Below the pieces are notes generated by a model. That model was not told the origin of the DNA. It did not search any database and saw only the letters and a list, made by a program, of their open reading frames with translations. A program made the translations under genes and the position numbers. A DNA stretch of 34,790 nt from Neocallimastix lanati (nom. inval.) (taxonomy: Eukaryota > Neocallimastigomycota > Neocallimastigomycetes > Neocallimastigales > Neocallimastigaceae). The stretch spans positions 1 through 34,790 of the forward strand of contig JACVTC010000381.1 of the NCBI GenBank assembly GCA_016946835.1, written 5' to 3'. The number at the start of each line of letters is the position of its first letter. The first letter of the stretch is position 1. Positions 18,860 to 27,128 of the stretch are shown in pieces.

Positions 18860-21130
18860 TCATAATTCATGAACATCAACAGGTGCTACCCACTCCTTGA
18901 TAGCCTTAATTTTGCTATCCTGGGGACTTAAACCTTTCACTGATGCCTTATGACCTAAGACTTCTACTTCAGTCTGCATAAAGGCACATTTTTCAATGTT
19001 AATTTTTAATTTGTGTTGGCGAAATACTTCCAACACTTGCCTAATGTGGCTTATATGTTCTTCTATACTCTTAGAGTATATTAAAATATCATCTATAAAG
19101 TTAAAAACAAACTTTCCTATAAATGGGAAAAGAATCCTATTCATTTCCCTTTGAAATGTAGCTGGGGCTCCGGTTAAACCAAAAGGCATAACCTTGAATT
19201 GGTAATTACCAAATTTTGTGGTGAAGGTGGTAATTTCTACACTTTCCTCATCCATCAAAATTTGATGATAACCAGAGTAAAGATCCATTGTTGTAAAAAT
19301 CTGTGCCCCATCTAAACTATCAAATATCTCATCAATGTAAGGTAATGAATAAGAATCTTTAACTGTTAAATCATTAACCTTACGATAATCAATACATAAT
19401 CGCCATTTACCGTTCTTCTTCGGTACTAACACTATTGGCGATGACCATTCGGAACAAGAAGGTTCAATTAATTTCTTATTAATTAATTTAATTAATTCCT
19501 CCTTAAGTATATCCGACTTAAATTTAACTAATCTATAGCACCTTTGCTTAACTGGTTTCGCACCAGGAATTAAATTAATCTTATGTGGAGGAAGATCAGA
19601 AGGTGTTAATTCTTCTGAAGAAGTAGCAACTATTTCTAAGTTCTCCTCCAGAATTTTAATTATTTCATCTTTATATTTTTCGTTTAAAGTATTTAGGAAA
19701 ATTTCATGATGAATATATTGCTTTGGGGATAATCCTTCAATTTTCTTTAAATCATTCTTTTTGGAATCCTCATCCAAAGCCTTAATCATACACAACAACT
19801 TTTCTTCATCTTCATAATCATTATTAATAGGTGCAATAACGTCAATTACTCCCTCAGGAGTAATTTGACACAAACTATATAAAATGGGGTGGATAAACAA
19901 ATTATAATCAATTTGGGTTTTTAAGTTAATTAGAATATCGTAAAAAGGATCCTCCTTTTCTACTATTCTACAATTAACCATTAATACAAGATTATTAATC
20001 TTTACTGGCACCCGAATGATATAACCTTCCGAGTAATCATCATTCTTAGTTGCCAACCTAATTCTGCCACGACTAATATCAATAGGTTCATATTCGGACG
20101 GAAGCTTATCTAAAAATTGTTGAGTAATTATACTTAAATTACTACATGAATCAATTAAAGCCTTCCCCGAAACACCTTCAACTGTAACATCAACCATGGC
20201 AATATCCTCTTCACATGGTTCGTTACCTTTACTTTTATAAGTGTGGTCTATGTTATTAACGACCACAGTCGTGGCTGACACATTATCCAACACCCCAGAG
20301 ATATTAGATTGGTCCCTATCCAATTTAATACCCTGTGACACCTTATATCTTAATTTTGGAGCAGCATCCAATAACTGTCCAAAAGTAATATTGCAATGGG
20401 CAGAATTTAAATCTTTAAGAATATCATATTCTTCTTCCCCCGATTGCATCTTAATTTTCCTAGATACTCTAGAACTTTTATTTTCTTTTTGAGTATCTTT
20501 ATCTTTACTAATTAACACCTTTGTTAAATCAATTACTTTATTATTCTCCTTCACAATACTTTTATTATTATCATTATTTTCTTTCATTAAATTTTTATTC
20601 TTTCTTTTATCATTATTTACATTATTTATAATAACTTCATCATTCACTAATGAATTATTATTAATATTATCATTACTATTATCATTACTATGATTATTAC
20701 TATAATTAGTATTACTATTACTAGCTCTTTCATTATCACGAATTTGTCTTTCAATCTCTTTTTCTTTTTCAATTCGTGGTTGAGCTAGAATAGATGGTTT
20801 AATTTGTTTAACAATTTTATTACTTATATTATTTTCTTTTACTTCTCGTTCTTTCTGTTTTCGTAATGCAGGAGTTATTATAGGTTTAGGATTCTCCTTC
20901 AACGACTTATGAATCCTTTTCTCTGCACTACCTTCATCATTATTAACATCATAAATTTTACGTTTAGATGCTCCTACTAAATAATCAACTTTCTTTTTAT
21001 TAACCACCCTTTTATTAGCAGGAGTTTCTTCAATATTAGAAAGACGAGAATTTTTAATTTCTTTTTGATATTTAAGTGAAGCTGCTTTATTAAGTATGGG
21101 AGAGCTTCTTATCCCATTACTCAATTTAAA
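18860..21130 (-). CDS. E4 Pol, N-terminal part: basic region, protease, RT (ends at UGA)
   Basis: Entered by -1 frameshift at 21124-21130; no ATG is near the start (the first in-frame codon after the site is TTG). The N-terminal 240 residues are Lys/Asn-rich with two segments shared with E5 (KPIITPALRKQK; AQPRIEKEKEIE). Protease: D325 (counted from the TTG) in LIDSCSNLSII, again Cys for Gly. RT: VPKKNGKWRLCIDYRK, FGLTGAPATFQ and an active site F-I-D678-D, Phe replacing the usual Tyr. The ORF ends at TGA 18860-18862; E5 has CGA (Arg, HELRSFLG) at this codon, so a single C-to-T transition explains the stop. Everything downstream stays in frame. Confidence 0.92.
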   Translation of the reverse strand, partial: FKLSNGIRSSPILNKAASLKYQKEIKNSRLSNIEETPANKRVVNKKKVDYLVGASKRKIYDVNNDEGSAEKRIHKSLKENPKPIITPALRKQKEREVKENNISNKIVKQIKPSILAQPRIEKEKEIERQIRDNERASNSNTNYSNNHSNDNSNDNINNNSLVNDEVIINNVNNDKRKNKNLMKENNDNNKSIVKENNKVIDLTKVLISKDKDTQKENKSSRVSRKIKMQSGEEEYDILKDLNSAHCNITFGQLLDAAPKLRYKVSQGIKLDRDQSNISGVLDNVSATTVVVNNIDHTYKSKGNEPCEEDIAMVDVTVEGVSGKALIDSCSNLSIITQQFLDKLPSEYEPIDISRGRIRLATKNDDYSEGYIIRVPVKINNLVLMVNCRIVEKEDPFYDILINLKTQIDYNLFIHPILYSLCQITPEGVIDVIAPINNDYEDEEKLLCMIKALDEDSKKNDLKKIEGLSPKQYIHHEIFLNTLNEKYKDEIIKILEENLEIVATSSEELTPSDLPPHKINLIPGAKPVKQRCYRLVKFKSDILKEELIKLINKKLIEPSCSEWSSPIVLVPKKNGKWRLCIDYRKVNDLTVKDSYSLPYIDEIFDSLDGAQIFTTMDLYSGYHQILMDEESVEITTFTTKFGNYQFKVMPFGLTGAPATFQREMNRILFPFIGKFVFNFIDDILIYSKSIEEHISHIRQVLEVFRQHKLKINIEKCAFMQTEVEVLGHKASVKGLSPQDSKIKAIKEWVAPVDVHEL
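21078..21130 (-). promoter_or_regulatory. E4 -1 frameshift signal: TTTAAAT plus H-type pseudoknot
   Basis: The heptamer T TTA AAT (21124-21130) sits in the gag frame directly before the gag TGA. The -1 frame is closed by TAA only one codon upstream, so the overlap is little more than the heptamer. After 6 nt, ATGGGA/TCCCAT (21112-21117 with 21096-21101) forms stem 1. Its loop GAAGCT (21103-21108) pairs with AGCTTC (21078-21083) as stem 2. This is the standard geometry for programmed -1 frameshifting. Confidence 0.85.
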
Positions 21131-22083
21131 CGTTTATTGTTTCTAATTTCCTTCCTATTTTTCTCAACAATTGCTCTCAACTTTGGGCAATTGTTTTGAT
21201 AATGACCTGGTTCTTTACAGAAATAACAAGCCTTTATTGTTAAACTTCTCATTTTTCTTGTTAATTCCTCTATGTCATTATCTTCTTTAGGTTTAATATT
21301 AACTTTTTGTTCTAATTTATTTTTAATAGGAGGATGAAAATTAACTCTATTACTAAAAGAAGATGTATTTGCAGAAGGTGAAGGGGTAGAAGGATGTCTT
21401 CTTTGATTACTACCCATATAATTTAACCTATCTGCTTTTTCAGCAATTTTAAAGGCTTTTGACAGAGAAATGTTATCAAATAAGGTTAGACGTTTCCAGG
21501 CTTCAACATTGTTTTCAATGGAGTCTGTGTAATCTAAAACACTTATCTGACTTCTTTTCTTTTTATTTAATTTTAAATATAAAGTTTTATACTTAATATT
21601 AAAATCTTTGATTCTTTCATTTCTCTTAATTCTTAGAGCACGTAGCTCTCTTAATAAATTTTTTTGATCCTCCTTAATGCCATAAAATTCTTCTATAGCT
21701 TTTACAATTCTATTAAGGGAAGGATAAGCCTTATTCTTTTTATCAATTTCTTTATCTTCTTCATTATCATCATCCTCATCTTCATCATTAATATCCTTAT
21801 AATTATCATCATCATCATCATCATTATCATCATCATCATCATCATCACTATCACTATCATCATCTTTATCATTATCATCCATTAATTCTTGGATGACTTT
21901 CCTGGTTTCACCAATTGAGGTTAAAACACAGGCATAAAATATAATCTTGGAGTCTTCAACATGTTCAAGCTTTATCCAAAGCTCTAAATCAGACTTCCAA
22001 GTTTTAACATCTAAATTTTCTTTGGATATTTTTTCAATATCCTTAAGTTCCTTTTTTAAATCCTTAAAATTAATTGTACTCAT
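21121..22083 (-). CDS. E4 Gag with Asp-rich insert
   Basis: 320 residues from ATG 22081-22083. The N-terminal helical part (FKDLKKELKDIEKI) is followed by an Asp tract of about 40 residues near 75-115, encoded by an ATC/ATT triplet run (21760-21880). Next comes the capsid-like part (YPSLNRIVKAIEEFYGIKE, LRALRIKRNERIKDFN, SVLDYTDSI, AFKIAEKADRL) and a zinc knuckle CYFCKEPGHYQNNC from residue 286. It ends RLN-stop at the frameshift site. E5 Gag aligns throughout, including a shorter acidic insert at the same place. Confidence 0.92.
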   Translation of the reverse strand: MSTINFKDLKKELKDIEKISKENLDVKTWKSDLELWIKLEHVEDSKIIFYACVLTSIGETRKVIQELMDDNDKDDDSDSDDDDDDDNDDDDDDNYKDINDEDEDDDNEEDKEIDKKNKAYPSLNRIVKAIEEFYGIKEDQKNLLRELRALRIKRNERIKDFNIKYKTLYLKLNKKKRSQISVLDYTDSIENNVEAWKRLTLFDNISLSKAFKIAEKADRLNYMGSNQRRHPSTPSPSANTSSFSNRVNFHPPIKNKLEQKVNIKPKEDNDIEELTRKMRSLTIKACYFCKEPGHYQNNCPKLRAIVEKNRKEIRNNKRLN

Positions 22084-22457
22084 TTTAAAAAAAACACACT
22101 TTTAAAAAAAAAATAAAATAAAAAAAAATTGTTTTATTAATTATTTAATTGCTATATTTTTATTTATTTATTTATTTATTTACAATTAAAATTATATATT
22201 TAAGTAATTTATATCTCTAGTGAGACGTTTCCGGCTAGTGTATATTTAATTTTGCTATATACACCCGTACTCCCCCTCCTGGACACTAGAATAAATATAA
22301 ATTAATAAACTAGTTGGAGTGTTCACTATTCTTTCAAGCTAATAACCCCTTTCGTTTATCTTTACTTAAAAAAAAAATATATACAATTATTTACAAAAAA
22401 AATTTTTTTTTTTTTAATATAGCAATTAAAAATATTTAAAAACACAAAAATTAATAT

Positions 22458-22494
<37 letters not shown>

Positions 22495-22640
22495 TTATTT
22501 GTTATCGGTTATTATTACAATATTTACAATTACAATTACAATTACAATTATTATTAAGTTTATATAATTACAACTTAAAAAAAACAAATAAACTTAATTA
22601 AAAACAAGGTAAATTAACAAACCTAATACAACTTGAAAAA
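22084..22640 (-). other. E4 leader, gag-proximal part: nested hairpin and T/A runs
   Basis: At 22216-22290 TCTAGTG pairs with CACTAGA, enclosing GTGTATA/TATACAC (22238-22244 with 22258-22264) and two C/G-rich single-stranded arms (gacgtttccggc; ccgtactccccctcct). The fold lies about 130 nt upstream of the gag ATG. A T run occurs at about 22461-22492. No ORF. Confidence 0.55.
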
Positions 22641-22960
22641 CCGCTATCTATTACAACTGCCGACCACGCAGAGGGACCTTAGTATTTCGGTATACTAAGT
22701 GAATTTGCCTGAGTCAAGTGGAGGAGCACCCAAACCGTGTTGAACGTATAATGGGTGATCTATAGGGTAATTTCTGCTTCCCAACAGTATTTACCGCTAT
22801 ATCTAATCGGGGTTCGATTAGTTCGTAACCGGCCCCTCTCCAAACACCTGATTAAACCACTCGCAATTATAGAATTATCTATAACTGCTTAGTACGCAGT
22901 AAACTCAGTATATAGTTTTATTTGGAGCACGCGAAGACCAAATAAAACTGATGTTAATTT
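22641..22960 (-). other. E4 structured leader RNA region
   Basis: A GC-richer island of about 320 nt in otherwise A/T DNA. Perfect hairpins: 22678-22684/22693-22699 (CTTAGTA), 22803-22809/22815-22821 (CTAATCG), 22867-22873/22878-22884 (TTATAGA), 22885-22888/22896-22899 (CTGC), and a 12-bp stem 22914-22925/22938-22949 (AGTTTTATTTGG). There is no open frame. The segments do not match the E1/E5 leader block. Probably a packaging, dimerisation or translation-control RNA; function unknown. Confidence 0.6.
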
Positions 22961-23149
22961 TTATTACTACCACAACAACAACAATCACAACAACAACACC
23001 AACCACAACAACAACACAAAAACCGATAACAATAAAAAAAAATTTGATGATGATGATTATAAAAGTGTGAAAATTTTTTTTTTTTTTTTTTATGTTTTTA
23101 ATTTAATTTAATTTAATTCTATTAAATTTAATTTAAAAAAAAATTATTC
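22961..23149. repeat. CAACAA-rich and T-run spacer in the E4 leader
   Basis: An imperfect (CAA/CCA)n tract at 22971-23020 on the + strand, a GATGATGAT stretch and a T run near 23071-23089. No gene is seen. Confidence 0.7.
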
Positions 23150-23602
23150 TCATAATTCCAAAAAAAAAATATAAGTCCTAGTAGTTCCAATTTCCTTCTT
23201 GGTCTTCTCCTTCTTGGTCTCTTCTTCTTGGTCTTCTTCTTGGTCTTCTTCTTGGTCTTCTTCTTGGTTTTCTTCTTGGTTTTCTTCTTGGTCTTCTTTT
23301 TCTTGGTCTTCTTCCACTTGGTTTTCTTCTTTGTCTTCTTTTTCTTGGTCTTCTTCCACTTGGTTTTCTTCTTTGTCTTCTTTTTCTTGGTCTTCTTCCA
23401 CTTGGTCTACTTCTTGGTCTTCTTTTTCTTGGTCTTCTTCCACTTGATTTTCTTCTTTGTCTTTTTTTTCTTGGTCTTCTTCCACTTGGTCTACTTCTTG
23501 GTCTTCTTTTTCTTGGTCTTCTTCCACTTGGTCTACTTCTTGGTCTTCTTTTTCTTGGTCTTCTTCCACTTGGTCTACTTCTTCTTCTTCTTCTTCTTCT
23601 TC

Positions 23603-23634
<32 letters not shown>

Positions 23635-23824
23635 CTTCTTCTTCCCCGATATCTCCACCAATTTTGGTAGACTCGGGGTTGACACTTAGATATTTAAAAT
23701 CAAGCAGGGGGGGACGGGTATTACCCTGCTTTGATTTTAAATAAAAAATTAATTCTTTATTAAAAATTTTTTTATTTTTTTTTATTAATATAAAAGTTTT
23801 TTTTTTTTTTTTTTTAAAGTACAC
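23150..23824 (-). CDS. Possible upstream ORF in E4: acidic DQVEEDQEKEDQEV repeat
   Basis: A 224-residue frame that opens inside the 5' LTR, runs across the primer binding site and ends in the leader. The first 60 residues translate LTR and PBS. The rest is a Glu run followed by seven imperfect 14-residue units (42 bp), then DQEEDQEE and Lys/Glu repeats. The frame is uninterrupted over the whole repeat, but a purine-only repeat rarely contains stops, so openness is weak evidence. It could be a real acidic uORF, or only a GA-rich minisatellite. The other frames give Ser/Trp or Phe/Val repeats and are shadows. Confidence 0.3.
23200..23645 (-). repeat. 42-bp GA-rich minisatellite and TTC run in the E4 leader
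   Basis: Seven units of the ttcttggtcttcttccac type plus shorter 15-18-bp versions, then (TTC)n at about 23579-23645. In the transcript it is almost pure purine, directly downstream of the PBS. Confidence 0.9.
23644..23661 (-). promoter_or_regulatory. E4 primer binding site
   Basis: The sense strand reads TTGGTGGAGATATCGGGG, 3 nt from the 5' LTR. The identical 18-mer is used in E5 and E6, implying one shared primer tRNA with 3' end CCCCGATATCTCCACCA. Confidence 0.75.
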
Positions 23825-24688
23825 ATATTTAATTTTTAAGAAATTGTTACAATATTTATATTTTTTTATAAATTTAAAGTATAATTAATTGTTTATAATT
23901 TAAGTAATTTTATAGAATTATTGAATTAATTTTATATCAATAATTCATTTTTGTTTTAATTTTTATAAATATAATAATATAATATTCAAATATAATTTAA
24001 TTAAAAATAATTATAAAATAAATATATAGAAAATAGTTTTTACTATTTTCTTTAATATTTTTAAGTTAAATAAATTGTTTTTAAAGATTAATATAATAAA
24101 TTTAATAATCTTTAATTATTTTAAATAATACTTGTAATTATTTTCAAAATAAAATAAAATTTTTATAATATTTAATTAATAAATTTGATAATATTTAAAT
24201 AATAATTTTTATAATAAGTAATAATTTTTAATAATAATTTTTAATAATAAATTTAATTAATAATCTTAATAATTTTATAATAATATTTAATAGTTATAAT
24301 AAATAAATTTTTATAATAATATTTAATAATTTTAATAATTTTATAATATTAATAATTTATAATAATTTTTAGAATAATATTTAATTAATAATTTTAATAA
24401 TTTTATAATAATTTTTATAATAATATTTAATTAATATTTTTAATAATTTAGTATCTTAAAAGTATAATTTTAATATTTACAATTGTATTTTAATATATAC
24501 ATATATTTAATAATATAACAATAAAGTGATTAATTAAAATTTATTTACATTATTTACAAATTAAAATTAATTTATATCAAAATAAATTAAATTTACAATG
24601 AGGTTTAGGTTATGAAGAATATAGGAAAGTACAATTTAGTAAAGAATTATTAATAATAAAATAAAGGTTATTAATTCATTCTTTACCA
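23665..24688 (-). repeat. E4 5' LTR
   Basis: Partner of 16026-17051. It repeats the strong hairpin (23694-23741 region) and abuts AAAA and the E5 LTR. Confidence 0.92.
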
Positions 24689-24692
24689 AAAA

Positions 24693-25481
24693 TGGTATGG
24701 TTCATATAATTTTAGGAATATAATAATAATTAACACAAATAATAAAATTACAATAAAAAAAAAATAATTTGTTTTAAAATCAATATTTATTTATTTAAAT
24801 TTATAAAAGAAAAAATAATAATATAATTATTTATTTAATAAAAAGAAAGTTATTGATTATATTTTATTTCACTAAAATTACATGTATTTATATTTTTTAT
24901 CAAATTAAAATTTGTAAAGCCTAACTATTTTTTTAATAAACTAATTACTAATTATTTTTATAAATAAAACATTTAAATTGAAATTGAATTATTATTTTAG
25001 TTAATAATATTATTGTTATAAATAGTAGTTATATATTATTGAATTATTAATTATTTAATAATAGTTTAATACTAATATATATAAAATAAAAATAAAGAGA
25101 TTATACAGAATATTTTATTGTGGTTTAGTTAAATTTAGTAATTAAAAATAAATTTAAATTGATAACGAAAATTTTAATAACTAATTAAATAGATTTGATT
25201 ATTTTCAATATAACATAATACAAAAGAAATATAATATTAATATATTAAGTGGGCAAGGACAATATTCTTGGCTAAAGATTTTTAATACATTATAATGGAA
25301 TCGGATCGATAATTCAAAAAGGAATTATAAGTTAATTAGTGATTTATTAACTTAAGATTTTTATTTAGTAATATTTGAAGAATATTGGAAAGTTCCAATT
25401 ATATAGAATAGAATAATCTATAAGGTTAGAATAATTTATATTATTCTAGCACAATTAGTATTATTTGTTCATTCTGTATTA
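24693..25481 (-). repeat. E5 3' LTR
   Basis: Pairs with 30918-31707. Shares a gaagaatat.ggaaagt segment with the E4 LTR and a gggcaa.gacaata segment with the E2 LTR, possibly common promoter or end-processing elements. Confidence 0.9.
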
Positions 25482-25522
25482 AGATGCCCCCGCTAAGACT
25501 CAAGCTAGGTAGAAGCTGAGTT
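25482..25522 (-). promoter_or_regulatory. E5 polypurine tract and adjoining hairpin
   Basis: The sense sequence CTTAGCGGGGGCATCT abuts the 3' LTR. ACTCA (25498-25502) pairs with TGAGT (25517-25521), extended by AGC/GCT. The stem overlaps the pol stop codon. Confidence 0.65.
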
Positions 25523-27128
25523 AAACTTGACAATATTTTTCAAATGAACATTACGATTCATTTGTATATTAGTAGCAGGATCAGCTAAAGTGACTGTATT
25601 GAATTGTTTCTTTACCACTTTCATAGGTCCAACAAAGTAAGGTTCTAATTTAGTTCGATTAAAGTTTCTTACTAGTACTAAATCACCTGGTTTTATTCTT
25701 TTAGCTTGATTCATACTGGTCTTTTCTTCTCTCCTAGTAGCCCAATACTTCGAAGCATTTTTGATATTAGATGCGGCCTCCATTACCCATTGGTAGTGTG
25801 ATACAAATTTTTCCAGTAGAATTTCGTCAGAAGACTTATTTATACCCTTAGTTGGTCTGGCAGCAATGTCAAAAGGTTGTTGGTCCTCCCTTCCATAAAC
25901 TAATTCAAAACTTGAATGGTTAGTGATTGAGTTTTTAGTAGTTCTTAAAGCCCAAAGTGCAGATGGTAAAATTTCATCCCATTCTTTGTGTTGTTGTCCT
26001 AGTAATCGTAATAATTTTCCAATTTCTTTATTACGATTCTCAACTAAACCATTGCTTTCAGGATGATATGGAGTGATAAATTTAACATATACATCATATA
26101 AATCAAGGAAGATTTTTGTCATATCTGATGTAAATTGTGTTCCATTATCAGTAGTGATAATTTGAGGTACACCGTGTCGAGCAAATACATTAATTAAAAA
26201 TTTTATCACATCCTGAGAAGTAACATTTTCAGTGGGCTCTGCCTCAACCCATTTAGTAAAATAATCAACCACAACGATTATATATTGATTATTATTTCTG
26301 GTTTTACTTAGAGGTCCTATAATGTCCAATCCTAAGTGTGTAAATGGTCCTTCCACTTCAGTTGGTTTATCTTCCGTTGGTTCAGGGTATGGTTGAGATT
26401 TATTTAATTGACATTTTTCACATTTACCTATAATTCGCTTAATGTCATTAACCATATTGTTCCAATAGTAGCTCTTTTTCAAACGTTGGTATGTCTTGTA
26501 ATAGCCTTCGTGTCCTATACTGTGTGCTTGAAAAATTAATTGAAGTTTTTCTTTTGTATCTGTAACTAATTTTCTATAATTATTGCCATCAACAAAGTAG
26601 TCCACACCATCAATTGTCGTAAATTTTTCTTCAATAAATTCCTTAATGGTTCTTGAAAGCAGGTTTTCATCTTGTTCCTTGATAATTTGTGTTGTTAAGA
26701 CAACTTTTTCTTTTTCATTTTTCATTCTTGATAAAGCATCTGCTACAACATTATTCTTTCCAGTTTCATATCGTAAATCAATTCCTAACATACTGACAGT
26801 CAAACACCATCTAGTATGACGAGAATTTTGTGGTTCCTTACTTTTAAGTAATCCGATTAATGGTCTATGATCTGTATATACTATAGTTTCCTTAGGATTT
26901 CCCATAATATAAGATTTTAATTTATTAATACAGTAAATTAGAGCAGCACCTTCTAGATCCGTAATTCCATAATTCTTTTCCGATTTAGATAAACTTCTAC
27001 TAATATAATGAACCGGATGCTCCTTTCCAGTTTCATCATCCTTTTGTAAAAGCACACCGCCTATTCCATCATAGGAAGCATCTGTTCTTATAATAAATTC
27101 TCTATCAAATCTAGGAAATCTTAATATT
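25505..27128 (-). CDS. E5 Pol, C-terminal part (RNase H, integrase) after the frameshift
   Basis: Open from the lesion at about 27129 to TAG 25505-25507. RNase H begins RTDASYDGIGG, with ITDLEGAA and YTDHRPL. Integrase: HSIGHEG...CEKCQLN zinc motif, D in GLDIIGPL, D in TTDNGTQF and E in GLVENRN (codon 26039-26041), 35 residues after the second D, so the D,D35E triad is complete, unlike E3 and E4. The C-terminal YFVGPMKVVKKQFNTVTLADP segment is shared. There is no start of its own; it is the downstream half of one pol gene. Confidence 0.9.

Larger units (their letters stand above)
16026..24688 (-). mobile_element. E4: Ty3/gypsy-type LTR retrotransposon, pol interrupted by UGA
   Basis: LTRs at 16026-17051 (1026 bp) and 23665-24688 (1024 bp) have ends TGGTA and TACCA and differ only in homopolymer length as far as I can see. 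The flanks are AAAA on both sides. At 8.7 kb it is the longest element, because of a 1.6-kb leader (22084-23664) holding structured segments and an acidic repeat ORF. Gag and pol are joined by a -1 frameshift pseudoknot. Pol carries one UGA and the integrase Glu is Lys. Confidence 0.92.

Noticed and set aside
4631-18862. Alternative genetic code with UGA as a sense codon, suggested by lone UGAs in E1 and E4 pol
   Set aside because: UGA is the normal stop of E4 gag in the frameshift cassette, and E5 has CGA at the aligned codon; single mutations are simpler.
22216-22290. Hammerhead ribozyme in the E4 leader (a GAAAC followed by GTC is present in the sense strand)
   Set aside because: No CTGANGA core and no stem III; the order of parts does not fit.
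22641-22960. Ribosomal RNA fragment in the E4 leader
   Set aside because: Short resemblance (aaattaccc) only; no extended match to conserved rRNA segments.
23199-23744. + strand Ser/Trp and Phe/Val repeat ORFs
   Set aside because: Shadow frames of the GA-rich minisatellite; no start context or non-repeat domain.
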